Assembly (NCBI RefSeq): GCF_007991515.1
Contig: NZ_BJYM01000015.1
Span: 82,933-146,932, forward strand
Length of the DNA stretch: 64,000 bases
Direction of reading: 5' to 3'
Origin: Oceanobacillus sojae
GTDB lineage: Bacteria; Bacillota; Bacilli; Bacillales; Amphibacillaceae
The notes below the pieces were generated by a model. It was not told where the DNA came from. It did no database searches and saw nothing but the letters and a program-made list of their open reading frames with translations. The position numbers were made by a program, and so were the translations under genes. Below are positions 43,565 to 52,798 of this stretch, one piece after another; position 1 is the stretch's first letter, and every line of letters starts with the position of its first letter.

Positions 43565-43663
43565 ATGAGTGTAGATAAAGGTAAAAAGAAAAAGAAGAAA
43601 AGTAAAGAAGAATTAAATGCCATGAAGGGCGGCAAAGAAAGACATCGCAGAAATCGTTCTTAG
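43565..43663 (+). CDS. 32-residue basic peptide with double-glycine-like leader
   Basis: ATG 43565 follows AAAGGAGGTATTTTA, an excellent ribosome site. The peptide is MSVDKGKKKKKKSKEELNAM followed by KGGKERHRRNRS. The stretch EELNAMKGG matches the double-glycine leader pattern of secreted peptides (Glu -8, Leu -7, Met -4, Gly -2, Gly -1), leaving a nine-residue, strongly basic cargo. It diverges from eps and shares its SinR-type boxes. No C39-type transporter is in the window. The match could also be chance in a Lys-rich DNA- or RNA-binding peptide. Confidence 0.6.
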   Translation: MSVDKGKKKKKKSKEELNAMKGGKERHRRNRS

Positions 43664-43694
43664 GTTCGGTTATAAATCACTGATATAGCTGTTG

Positions 43695-43728
43695 ACGCCC
43701 GGCGGTTAAAAGTGAAAACCCCGGGCGT
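43695..43728 (+). terminator. Hairpin after the small basic peptide gene
   Basis: ACGCCCGG pairs with CCGGGCGT around an 18-base loop, 31 bases after the stop; the T run is short. The rest of 43729-43912 shows nothing recognisable. Confidence 0.6.
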
Positions 43729-43912
43729 TTCACATTATTATAGTTAGATTTCCAGCATTAAAAATATAAAGACAGGTTCTGAAAAGGCAGCAAATTATTG
43801 TTCACTTAAAATGAACGCTACAACTAAGAGGAAATATTTTTAATCCATTTATAAAGAAGTTTCATATGCCTGGCGACAAGGTGAAACCCTTTATCAGCTT
43901 CACTCGCTCACA

Positions 43913-44824
43913 TTACCCCCTCTGATTCTCTCTGATAAATTTCAAAATATACTCAGAAACAGGCTCCGGTTGCTCTTCTGGAACATAGTGTCCGCAATTT
44001 CCGAGCTGCTTTCCCTGAACATCAAGAGCTGCTTCTTTCCATATATCAAGCACTGGCTGGCCGGCAAGGTTGCCATTTTCTCCCCATAATAAAAAGGTGG
44101 GTGTTTTTAATAGCTTGCCAGCGGCATTCTCTGCTCTATATTGCGGTAAATCAACCTCGTGTGTGGCCCGGTAATCACTCAGTGCAGCCCGGTACGTTTC
44201 TGGCTGTTTCCATACACGCAGGTAATCTTCCCACGAACCATCTGATTTAAGAAGGGATAGGAGCCCTGGAGCACGTCTGAACAGAAATTCAAGATATATT
44301 TCCTCTTTTCCCTGTATAAGTGCTTCCGGCAGATCAGGAACAAGGTGAAATGTCCAGTGCCAATATTTCTTAGCCGCTTCTGAGGCTGTTAATTTATCAT
44401 AAAGATATTCCATTGGAAGAATATCAATGAGTCCGATACCAGCAACCTTATCAGGATAGTCTAACGCAAATCTCCTCGCAACCCTGGCACCACGATCATG
44501 CCCCACTAAAGTTACATTTTCCAGGTTAAGATGTTTGATTAATTCATGGATATCAGAAGCCATTGTTGACTTATCATAGCCTTTTGTTCCAGCCGGCTTA
44601 TCTGAGTCACCATAGCCGCGCAAATCAACAGCTATAACGAGATGTTCCTTCATAAGATGGGGTATCACATAACGCCAGGTTAACCAGCTTTGAGGAAACC
44701 CATGCAATAAAATAACAGGCTTGGACGAATTTGTTCCTGCCTCTACATAATGCAGATTGATATTATTAACCTTTGCCCATCCATGTTTGAATTCTGATGA
44801 ATTAAGTTCTGATTTATCACCCAT
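43913..44824 (-). CDS. Alpha/beta hydrolase (epoxide hydrolase/dehalogenase-like)
   Basis: The 303-residue protein has the oxyanion loop HGFPQSW (about 40), the nucleophile elbow GHDRGARVA with Asp (about 104) and the C-terminal GHYVPEEQPE (catalytic His, about 282), typical of epoxide hydrolases and fluoroacetate-dehalogenase relatives. Cytoplasmic, with no signal peptide. The substrate is unknown. It lies downstream of the dehydrogenase gene on the same strand, so coexpression is possible. Confidence 0.84.
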   Translation of the reverse strand: MGDKSELNSSEFKHGWAKVNNINLHYVEAGTNSSKPVILLHGFPQSWLTWRYVIPHLMKEHLVIAVDLRGYGDSDKPAGTKGYDKSTMASDIHELIKHLNLENVTLVGHDRGARVARRFALDYPDKVAGIGLIDILPMEYLYDKLTASEAAKKYWHWTFHLVPDLPEALIQGKEEIYLEFLFRRAPGLLSLLKSDGSWEDYLRVWKQPETYRAALSDYRATHEVDLPQYRAENAAGKLLKTPTFLLWGENGNLAGQPVLDIWKEAALDVQGKQLGNCGHYVPEEQPEPVSEYILKFIRENQRG

Positions 44825-44880
44825 TATTTAGCCTCCTGTTTAGAACTTAGTACGTATATGATAAAAGCAACAGTATGTTT

Positions 44881-45951
44881 TTATCCTTTTTTATCAATCT
44901 TTTTCAGCTCGTTAATAATTTCATCTGTAACTTCTTTTGTGCTATGCTTCCCGCCAAGGTCAGCTGTTAAGAAGCCATCACCTGTTACACTTTCAATTAC
45001 ATCTAATAATGTATTTCCAAGCTCTTCTTCTCCAAAATGATCTAACATCATTTTGGCAGTCCATATTTGACCAATTGGGTTAGCGATTCCTTTTCCGACA
45101 ATATCTGGTGCTGAACCATGAACCGGTTCAAACATCGATGGATATTTCCCATTCACATTAATATTTGCGGATGGTGCGATGCCAATACTGCCCATAATTC
45201 CAGCGCCCAGATCCGACAAAATATCTCCAAATAAATTGCTTGCTACAATAACGTCAAACCTTTCAGGGTGTGTCACAAAGAATGCCGATAATGCATCAAT
45301 ATGCTGCGAATCAGTACTAATTTCAGGATGCCCCTTTGATACATCTTCAAATACACTATCCCAAAATGGCATAGAATAAGTAATTCCGTTTGATTTTGTC
45401 GCACTTGTTACTCGTTTTTTCCGTTTAGAAGCCAAATGAAAGGCATGCTGCATTGCTCTTTCCGTCCCTTTTCTTGAAAAAACAGCATTTTGGATTGCTA
45501 ATTCATCTTCTCCTCTGTAAATTTTTCCTCCAATCTCGCTATATTCCCCTTCACTATTCTCACGAACGATAATCAAATCAAAGTCTTTCGCGTTCGCAAG
45601 TGGAGATTTTACTCCTTTCATGACTTTTGCAGGACGAATATTAATCACTTGTTCAAATTCACGACGGATTTTAATAAGAAGTCCCCATAAAGACACATGG
45701 TCAGGAACAAGTTTTATATTTCCAACAGCCCCCAGAAAAATGCCGTCAAAATCCTGCAGTCTTTCCATACCGTCATCAGGCATCATTTGATTATGTTCCA
45801 GGTAATATTCACAGCTCCAGGGGAATTCGGTAAATTCAAATTTTAATCCGCCATGAATAGCGGCTATCGTGTTCAAGACCTCTGTTGCTGCAGGGACAAC
45901 TTCCTTCCCAATGCCGTCTCCGGGTATATTGGCAATCGTTATCTTTTTCAT
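44881..45951 (-). CDS. Tartrate/isopropylmalate-type dehydrogenase (TtuC/YcsA family)
   Basis: The 356-residue protein belongs to the isocitrate/isopropylmalate dehydrogenase family: IPGDGIGKEVV (about 8), LLIKIRREFEQVINIRPAK (about 89), RENSEGEYS (about 130), KSNG and SNLFGDILSDLGAG (about 232), then EPVHGSAPDI. The residues around VRENSEGEY match tartrate dehydrogenase/decarboxylase rather than leuB. It oxidises tartrate or D-malate with NAD. The ATG at 45951 follows GAGGAG; a second ATG three bases upstream is in frame. The neighbouring dicarboxylate transporter supports this role. Confidence 0.88.
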   Translation of the reverse strand: MKKITIANIPGDGIGKEVVPAATEVLNTIAAIHGGLKFEFTEFPWSCEYYLEHNQMMPDDGMERLQDFDGIFLGAVGNIKLVPDHVSLWGLLIKIRREFEQVINIRPAKVMKGVKSPLANAKDFDLIIVRENSEGEYSEIGGKIYRGEDELAIQNAVFSRKGTERAMQHAFHLASKRKKRVTSATKSNGITYSMPFWDSVFEDVSKGHPEISTDSQHIDALSAFFVTHPERFDVIVASNLFGDILSDLGAGIMGSIGIAPSANINVNGKYPSMFEPVHGSAPDIVGKGIANPIGQIWTAKMMLDHFGEEELGNTLLDVIESVTGDGFLTADLGGKHSTKEVTDEIINELKKIDKKG

Positions 45952-46007
45952 CATGAATCTCCTCACAATTACAAATTTTTATTTAACGCTGCAGGTTGCA
46001 CATCTTA

Positions 46008-46075
46008 AAAACACTTATTTTAGTAAAAATCGCACCCACTCGTCTTTTGAATGAATGCGTTTTTTTAAGTGTTCC
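46008..46075. terminator. Bidirectional hairpin region after the DASS transporter gene
   Basis: Nested arms AACACTTA and TAAGTGTT, with inner AAAAATCGCA and TGCGTTTTTT, form a long stem with T runs on both strands, downstream of the transporter's stop on the minus strand. Confidence 0.65.
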
Positions 46076-46143
46076 TTAAACTGTCAGCTCTTAAGGATAT
46101 TTCCAACTTATTTTACTGAATTTCTTTTTCTTATCTACTTCAT

Positions 46144-47826
46144 CTACTTAAATTCTCCGGGAAGAATAGATAAATTAATTCCCCAAACTATTGGAACAAG
46201 GTAATAGACAGCTAATACAATAATCATTGTTGCTACCACATTGATCCAGAACCCAGCTTTAACCATCTCGATAATCTTCAGCTTACCTGTACCAAAAATA
46301 ATGGCATTTGGTGGTGTTCCGACCGGGAGCATAAATGCACAATTTGCTGCCATTGCACAAGGAATCATCAATGCAAATGGATGAATATTTAAAGCAACTG
46401 CTAATGCACCTACTACCGGTAAAATCATCGTCGCTGTTGCCGTATTTGATGTAATTTCAGTTAATGCCATAATCAGCAGGGTAGCTGCCGAAATAATGAT
46501 AAGTAAATGTAATCCATCCAGAACGGTCAGCTGCTGCCCCAGCCAGTCAGATAAACCTGTCTGTGTAAATCCTACCGCAATCGCCAGACCGCCTCCAAAA
46601 AGTAATAGTACACCCCAGGGTATATCACGCGAATCTTTCCATGACAGGACACGGGGTTCTCTTTTAGCTGGAATACCAAATAACATTACTGCCGCAATTA
46701 CTGCAATCATTCCGTCCGAAATTCCTGGAATATAAAAAATTAAACCGTCTTCTGACCAAAAAAATTCTCTGGAAATCCACATAAATGCTGCAAAAAGAAA
46801 GACAAATGCTACTATTTTCTCTTCATAAGCCACCTTACCCAGCTTATGTCTCTCATTCTGAATTAACTCTTTCCCGCCGGGCAGCTCCTTGATCGTTGTC
46901 TTAAACGCAATTCTTCCTAAGTATAACCAAGTAAAGAAAAGCATAAATATAACCACAGGAACTGCAAAAAGCATCCATGTTGCAAAAGAAAGATTCACGT
47001 CAAATAATGTCTTAAGCTGTCCTGCCAGAATAATATTTGGAGGTGTACCAATCAATGTCCCTAAACCGCCAATGGTTCCAGCATATCCAATACCAAAAAT
47101 AAGGGACTTTTCAAACTTTGGCAATTCCTTTTCCTCTGGTGTTCCCTTTAAAACACTTGCTACCTGAGCAATAATTGCTAATCCCATTGGTATCATCATC
47201 ATAACTGCAGCTGTATTTGACACCCACATGGAGATAAAGCCGGTCGCTAACATAAATCCAAGTAAAATTCGCTGTACACTTGTTCCAATTACTGAAATAA
47301 TAAAAAGGGCCACACGCTTATGCAAGTTCCATTTTTCCATAGCTGTTGCAATAAAAAAACCGCCTAAGAATAGAAAAATGATATCATCACCATATGCTGA
47401 AGCTACATCTCCACCTTCCAATGCGCCTGTCATTGGCAGCAGTATCAACGGCAGAAGTGAAGTAGCCGGAATCGGCAGCGCTTCTGTAACCCACCATGTT
47501 GCAATCCATAATGTCGAAGCAAGAACAGCTTTTCCTTCAGGTGACAGTCCCTCCGGATGGAAAAAAAACATTGTCAACACAAATAATAATGGTCCTAAAA
47601 TCAAACCTATAAGCTGTGGTTTCGCATAAGGCGCTTTAGGCGGCTCGTTTCCTGATTTTCCAGATTGTCCCTGGCCTGCGCTATTTGTTGCAGAAGCTTG
47701 CCTACGTTTATCCACATCTTTTTCTTTTTCAGCAACATTTTTATGAATGGCAAAAATGTTTAATAAATTCTTTGTACGTTTATGCTGCTTCCAAAGTTCC
47801 TGCCATGCCGAAGTTACATAGTTCAT
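46144..47826 (-). CDS. DASS family sodium/dicarboxylate symporter
   Basis: The 560-residue membrane protein carries both SNT motifs of the DASS (VcINDY/SdcS) family, WVSNTAAVMMMIPM (about 200) and ITSNTATATMILPV (about 460), plus WWVTEALPIPATSLLP (about 112). A hydrophilic N-terminal tail of about 70 residues (Lys/Glu/Gln-rich) is longer than usual. It imports dicarboxylates such as malate, succinate or tartrate with Na+. ATG follows GGGAGGGAG. A cre site lies just upstream, and the TCS gene pair follows on the same strand upstream. Confidence 0.9.
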   Translation of the reverse strand: MNYVTSAWQELWKQHKRTKNLLNIFAIHKNVAEKEKDVDKRRQASATNSAGQGQSGKSGNEPPKAPYAKPQLIGLILGPLLFVLTMFFFHPEGLSPEGKAVLASTLWIATWWVTEALPIPATSLLPLILLPMTGALEGGDVASAYGDDIIFLFLGGFFIATAMEKWNLHKRVALFIISVIGTSVQRILLGFMLATGFISMWVSNTAAVMMMIPMGLAIIAQVASVLKGTPEEKELPKFEKSLIFGIGYAGTIGGLGTLIGTPPNIILAGQLKTLFDVNLSFATWMLFAVPVVIFMLFFTWLYLGRIAFKTTIKELPGGKELIQNERHKLGKVAYEEKIVAFVFLFAAFMWISREFFWSEDGLIFYIPGISDGMIAVIAAVMLFGIPAKREPRVLSWKDSRDIPWGVLLLFGGGLAIAVGFTQTGLSDWLGQQLTVLDGLHLLIIISAATLLIMALTEITSNTATATMILPVVGALAVALNIHPFALMIPCAMAANCAFMLPVGTPPNAIIFGTGKLKIIEMVKAGFWINVVATMIIVLAVYYLVPIVWGINLSILPGEFK

Positions 47827-47847
47827 GAATCAAACTCCCTCCCGTTT

Positions 47848-47861
47848 TGAAAACGCTTACT
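47848..47861 (-). promoter_or_regulatory. Cre-like site (CcpA) before the dicarboxylate transporter
   Basis: TGAAAACGCTTACT matches the cre consensus TGWNANCGNTNWCA at all positions but the last. It lies 22-35 bases before the transporter start, so catabolite repression is likely. Confidence 0.6.
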
Positions 47862-47924
47862 AAAAACTCACTCCTATTTTCGACTATTTTATTTTGTTTG
47901 TATATATTTTTTAACTAATCGAAA

Positions 47925-48623
47925 CTAAAATTGTTGGAGATTGTCTTTTCCTGCCCGGGAGAGTTTATATTGCTGCAGCGGACGTCCGAAACTATGATAC
48001 ATCACATTTTTTTCAAGCAGCTTCTTTTCCTCAAAAAAACGTAAATATTTACGTAAAGAAACATGTGAAATTTTTGCATAGGAGCTCAAATCTGCCGCCG
48101 ACAGCCAATCCTCATGCTCCACCATTACCGCTAGAATATTTCGGCATGTTTCTTTTGTAATTCCTTTTGGCAAGTCCTCCGGCTTTAAAACAGGCTTTTC
48201 ACGCGGATGAAATAAACGATCTACCTCTGCCTGATGGACATTTCCTTCTGCCAATCGTACTGTTTGCTTATAACGTAAGAGGGATTCTTGGAAACGCTCA
48301 AAGGTAAATGGTTTCAAAAGATAGTCCACCACACCATATCGATAGCCTGTTTTTAATGATTGCTGGTCATTGGCGGAGGTGATTAAAATAACATCTACAT
48401 TTATTTCTTCCAAGCGGATTTGCTTTAATAAATCCAGCCCATTTTTTTGCTGTAAGTAGACATCAAGTAAAATTAAATCAATATCGGGCTGTCTCGCCAG
48501 CCTAATACCTTCTTCAATTGTTTCCACACTTCCAACACAGCAAAAACCATCTATTTTTTCAATATACTTCTGATGAAATTTAGAAATAAGCGGCTCATCT
48601 TCAATAATAGCTATACGTATCAT
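47925..48623 (-). CDS. Response regulator, CitB/DcuR family
   Basis: The 232-residue protein has a receiver domain with the phospho-acceptor Asp in LILLDVYLQQKNG (about 54) and the conserved Lys in LLKPFT (about 104). The C-terminal part (about 150-232), with SYAKISHVSLRKYLRFFEEK, is the winged/HTH segment of the CitB/DctR/MalR group. It is cotranscribed with the sensor kinase (4-base overlap) and probably controls the nearby transporter. Confidence 0.9.
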   Translation of the reverse strand: MIRIAIIEDEPLISKFHQKYIEKIDGFCCVGSVETIEEGIRLARQPDIDLILLDVYLQQKNGLDLLKQIRLEEINVDVILITSANDQQSLKTGYRYGVVDYLLKPFTFERFQESLLRYKQTVRLAEGNVHQAEVDRLFHPREKPVLKPEDLPKGITKETCRNILAVMVEHEDWLSAADLSSYAKISHVSLRKYLRFFEEKKLLEKNVMYHSFGRPLQQYKLSRAGKDNLQQF

Positions 48624-50233
48624 TTTGAATTATTCCTCTCTTCATCATTATGTTCATATGGCACCTTAATTTGTAAACATGTACCTGCACCGATTTTAGA
48701 TTGAATATGATAGGTTCCGTTTCCTGCTTTAATCGCATTAATCATAATCGTCATCCCATATCCACGATTCAATCCTTTTGTCGAATAACCTTTCTCTAGT
48801 ATAGAGGGTAAGTTCTCAACATTAAAACCCGCTCCATTATCACGAATTTCATAGAATAACGCTTCACCAAAAACATCAAAAACCAGCGTAATCTTTTTTT
48901 CCTTCTGTCCAACCATTGCATCGACTGCGTTTTCCAGACTGTTTCCTATAATCGTAATCCAACGGTCAACAGCAGTTGGATCAGAAAGACTTGGCCATTT
49001 GTTCTCCCCCTGGATATCTACATCAATTTGAAGCTGTTCCAGCCGTTCTAATTTAGTTAAAAGATACCCGGCAATAGCAACATCATCGATATGAGCGGAA
49101 ATCATTCCAGTCTCCCGCTGATAAATCTGCGAAAGGCTGTCCACATATTCCGCAAGCTCCTCATAGGACTCTGTATAAACCATTGCACCGATAATATGAA
49201 GCTTATTCATAAACTCATGCGTCTGCATCCGCAGCGTATGTGCATAGGACTCCACTCCGGACAGCTTCTTCATAATGGCATCCAGTTCATTTCGATCTCT
49301 AAAAGTAACAAGCGCGCCGACACCATTTTTATCCACTTTAAAGGAAACACTATTCGTAATCATTTCTGCATTACCAAAGCGGACAGATTTATCATAGACT
49401 GCTTTTTCACCGTTTAATAATACCTCCAGCGAAAGCTCCGGCCAGACATCTATTATCTTTTCACCAATAATATTTCCATGATAGCCTGCCCGTTCCAGCA
49501 TAAATCCTGACGATGGATTAGCAATAATAATTTGATGATCTGCATTAATGGCAATAACTCCTTCACTCACGCTGTCCAGCATTGCTTCCCGTTCTTCTAT
49601 CATATAGGCAATTTCCTGAGGCTCCAGGTCAAACAATGTTTTCTTCAGCCTTCTTGCTAGAAAATAGGAACCTGTCAAACCGAGACCAAGGCTTAAAACA
49701 GTTCCTAAAATAGTGATTTTCAAGCTATCCCACACAGCCTGATTAATTACCTTGGTTGAAATTCCTACAGAAATCGCACCAATCTGCGTTCCCTCTTGAT
49801 TATAAACTGGTTCAAAAGCCCGCATGGATGGGCCCAGCGTACCAACAGCCTCAGAGGTATAGCGCTGTCCTTCAAGCACCGCGTCTACATCTCCTCCAAC
49901 AAAATGTTCTCCAATCCGTTCAGGAACAGGGTGCATCAGGCGGATTCCTTTCATATCCATCAGCACAATATATTGTAAATCATTACTCTCACGTACTTCA
50001 GCGGCGATGGAACGGAGACTCTCACCAGCTTCCCCTTTTTCAAGTGCATCAACAACAATAGGCATACGGGCAAAATGACTTGCACTTAAACTCGCTTTAT
50101 CCGCAAGCGCTTCCTTTGTTTCTGACGCCTGATTATATCCAATAAGTATTCCTGTAACAAGCAGCGTAAAGCAGATTAATCCACTGGTGAACAGCATCAT
50201 TTGGAGCATTAGTGGCAGGTCTTTTTTTCGCAT
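48620..50233 (-). CDS. CitA/DcuS-type sensor histidine kinase
   Basis: The 537-residue protein has a membrane helix (about 12-32), an extracellular sCache-like sensor (about 35-168; RIGEHFVGGD and VSVGISTKV), a second helix (about 172-192), a PAS domain (about 205-315), the H-box HEFMNKLHIIGAMVY (about 340; phospho-His) and the ATPase with NSLENAVDAM (about 433) and GYGMTI. Such kinases sense C4-dicarboxylates or citrate outside the cell. ATG precedes a basic MRKKDLPL. Confidence 0.92.
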   Translation of the reverse strand: MRKKDLPLMLQMMLFTSGLICFTLLVTGILIGYNQASETKEALADKASLSASHFARMPIVVDALEKGEAGESLRSIAAEVRESNDLQYIVLMDMKGIRLMHPVPERIGEHFVGGDVDAVLEGQRYTSEAVGTLGPSMRAFEPVYNQEGTQIGAISVGISTKVINQAVWDSLKITILGTVLSLGLGLTGSYFLARRLKKTLFDLEPQEIAYMIEEREAMLDSVSEGVIAINADHQIIIANPSSGFMLERAGYHGNIIGEKIIDVWPELSLEVLLNGEKAVYDKSVRFGNAEMITNSVSFKVDKNGVGALVTFRDRNELDAIMKKLSGVESYAHTLRMQTHEFMNKLHIIGAMVYTESYEELAEYVDSLSQIYQRETGMISAHIDDVAIAGYLLTKLERLEQLQIDVDIQGENKWPSLSDPTAVDRWITIIGNSLENAVDAMVGQKEKKITLVFDVFGEALFYEIRDNGAGFNVENLPSILEKGYSTKGLNRGYGMTIMINAIKAGNGTYHIQSKIGAGTCLQIKVPYEHNDEERNNSK

Positions 50234-50518
50234 GTCTGTTCACCCTCCTCCCAGTCAGACAAAAGCTGCTTCCTTGCAGAAATTCTATCCATATTAAAGA
50301 GCCAAACCTTCAAATCACTCTTAAATAACTGTTCGTAATATTTAGTATGTATGGAAAAATAATAACATAGAATCGGAGGGTAATGCATAAACTGCTGAAG
50401 TTTGCTGTTCTTTTTGGTAAAATTTCATACTCTATCAAAGATTGAGTAAGGTATAATTCTTTTTTATGTTAATATAGCAGCGAAACTGTCATTATTATAT
50501 TTTCATCGTTTGCATCTG

Positions 50519-51253
50519 CTAGTAGTTTATCTCATATACATACCATGAGATTTTTGCTTCATTCGTATCTTTTGATCCCGTTGAAAGTTTTCTGGTTTCT
50601 TCCCTTATAATAATTCGCAGGTCATAATCCACAAAAAGATCTCCATAGCTCTCTTTATCAGAGCCTTCTATTTCTTGCGTCTCGCTAATCTCAATACTTA
50701 CCATTTCAGCAAAATTCTTTCCCAGCTCCTCAATTTCTTCTATAGAATCAGCCCGTTCTACTGCAAAATGTAAGGTAATCCGCTTCGGCTTCTCTTCTAT
50801 TTTAATAACCGCATATTCGACCACATCATATACTGCTTCAAATTCCTGTTCAACAGGATAGACCTCTGCTTCAGATACTTCCACCTCTTTATGGAATAGC
50901 TCTTCCGAATATTCCAGGATAAGTGCTGCCGAAAACATGACGATAAATGCTAATACGCTTTCTATTTTCTTATTATTAATAAATATTTCGATTAATCTCA
51001 TGAGAATTAAACTAAAAGCAAAAATCATCGTGACATAGATATCTTGAATTAAATAGTGCATCCCAGCTATAAATAGGAGAAATAAGATAGGGTTCACCCA
51101 TGCATTTGATAAAAATTTGCTTAACAGCTTACCGGCTGCAACTATCCCAGCAATCAGCAGAAAATATTTCCATCCTCCTATTAATATAAATCCCACAAGT
51201 AAAATCAGTACTATTGGGATGACTGTTCCATATAAAGAAATTTTCCCCATCAT
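50519..51253 (-). CDS. Membrane protein of unknown function with extracellular/cytosolic domain
   Basis: The 244-residue protein has about four or five membrane helices (about 8-115) followed by a soluble, acidic, Glu-rich C-terminal half (about 125-244) that has several predicted beta strands. No family was recognised. AAGGAG precedes an ATG-ATG pair. It lies just upstream of a broken lipoprotein gene, on the same strand. Confidence 0.6.
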   Translation of the reverse strand: MMGKISLYGTVIPIVLILLVGFILIGGWKYFLLIAGIVAAGKLLSKFLSNAWVNPILFLLFIAGMHYLIQDIYVTMIFAFSLILMRLIEIFINNKKIESVLAFIVMFSAALILEYSEELFHKEVEVSEAEVYPVEQEFEAVYDVVEYAVIKIEEKPKRITLHFAVERADSIEEIEELGKNFAEMVSIEISETQEIEGSDKESYGDLFVDYDLRIIIREETRKLSTGSKDTNEAKISWYVYEINY

Positions 51254-51330
51254 TACTTTTTTCTCCTTACTGCTTGTTCGAAATGATTTAAAAAGATAAC
51301 TATTTGATTGTGTATGTAATTTAATTTTTC

Positions 51331-51975
51331 TTATTGTTTAAATTCTACTGATTCCATAATTTCCAGTACTTCTTTCTCTAACGCATCTAAGTCAAGATTA
51401 TTTTCATAGTCTGTAACAATGTTATAATTATAAGCAACGGCTTGAACTGCGTTATTTGATTGAATAATCCCTATATAACGATACGCTATTCCTTCTCCAT
51501 CTCGTGTAACATATTCTGTTGTGGCATAATGAATGGTTTTATCTTCGTATTCCATCACTTCATATTCACCATCGTAGTGCGTATGACCTCTCATAATATT
51601 TTTGAATCTATTTACATCTCCGCCTAAATCTCCATAATCATAGATTAAACGTACATGATATAAATATTCTTTCTCCTTAGAATCTCCTCCATAACTAATC
51701 CTTTCAATAGCTCCTATATCTGTGGTTGTCATATCATACCGTATTTTACTTAACTCTGCATCCTCTGGATATAAAATCTTATATTCTCCTGTTTTTGACT
51801 GCATTAAATAATACCCTTCCTTTACCGGTTCCGTCTATACCATAAATTCCCGAGTAAATTCATCCTGAAATGACGTTACATCTGGTAAATCTTTTGGATT
51901 CATTTCAGAAATTTCTTTTTTATTACAGCCTGCCAATACCAGACTAGTAAAGAACAAAAATATCTGTGACAGCAT
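51331..51975 (-). pseudogene. Lipoprotein gene interrupted by an in-frame TAG
   Basis: From ATG 51975 the frame reads a lipoprotein signal peptide (MLSQIFLFFTSLVLAGC, lipobox LAGC at residues 14-17) and continues to residue 46, where a TAG (51837-51835) stops it. The same frame resumes with TEPVKEGYYLMQ and runs on for about 160 further residues to 51331. A single nonsense change thus splits one lipoprotein of about 214 residues. The downstream part can also be read from ATG 51804, without a signal peptide. Family unknown. A sequencing error or natural suppression cannot be excluded. Confidence 0.72.
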
Positions 51976-52261
51976 AGTCCCTGCTTCTCGAAGCTGGAGA
52001 GTTTAATTCCATACTCATATATTTTGCTATCTAAATCATAATTGTTCAAAATGGATTGCTCTAACCCATATCCCTCTCTTCTTTTCTAAATAAGATATTA
52101 TCCCGAATTCTCAATGGGAAGCACTACTGAATCTTAAAAATTCAAGTAATGATTATATATAATAGTTTTATCTCTATATTTCCTTGTTTCAGATGAATGC
52201 ATTACTTATAATTAAAGAGAGGCTAATCAACGGCATTTCTTATAAGGGGGTAAATTTACAT

Positions 52262-52669
52262 ATGACAAGTAAATTAAGCAAGACAGTAATCATTTTATTT
52301 GGGCTTATTCTATTAGCAAGCTGTAAACCATCAGATAAGTACGCCGGTGATTGGTATGCGCTTTCTGATACAGGCGAAAATGTAATGCTTCACTTTTCCG
52401 AAGAAAAAATCTTAACAATTACTGATGAAAGCGGCAATGAAGAAACATTTGAAATCAATCAAAATGTAGCTGGAGTTATGAATTCTACCAGATACTATCG
52501 AGTGGAAGTTGATGGAGCCAACCATTATGTTATTTTTGAGGATAAAGATGATGAAAGCAACGCTAATTTTGTTAAACAAACTAACTATGCAGACGATTTT
52601 GAAGATATGGCAGGAGAAATCATATATACAATGAATCGTGATGACTACCCAAGGGAATTTGGCTTGTAA
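52262..52669 (+). CDS. Small lipoprotein of unknown function
   Basis: The 135-residue protein has a lipoprotein signal (MTSKLSKTVIILFGLILLAS then C, lipobox LLASC) and a small domain containing DWYALSDTGENVMLHFSEEK and two beta-rich segments, ending YPREFGL. The ATG at 52262 is preceded by AAGGGGGTAAATTTAC; a longer upstream frame from 52184 would mask the signal peptide. It is one of the few plus-strand genes here. A terminator follows. Confidence 0.75.
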   Translation: MTSKLSKTVIILFGLILLASCKPSDKYAGDWYALSDTGENVMLHFSEEKILTITDESGNEETFEINQNVAGVMNSTRYYRVEVDGANHYVIFEDKDDESNANFVKQTNYADDFEDMAGEIIYTMNRDDYPREFGL

Positions 52670-52677
52670 TGAAATTT

Positions 52678-52714
52678 AGACTGGTAAGGAGAGATTGAAC
52701 ATCTTTACCAGTCT
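52678..52714. terminator. Terminator after the small lipoprotein gene
   Basis: AGACTGGTAA and TTACCAGTCT form a perfect 10-bp stem, nine bases after the stop, followed by ATAAAAA. Confidence 0.75.
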
Positions 52715-52798
52715 ATAAAAATACCAATTATTAAATGTACTAGTGATAAGTATAAAACAGAATGTGATATTTAACCGGATTTACTTAAACTATCAAAA

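Noticed and set aside
49091..50061. Plus-strand frames opposite the sensor kinase
   Set aside because: Shadows of the kinase gene, with low-complexity Gln/Ser/His content.
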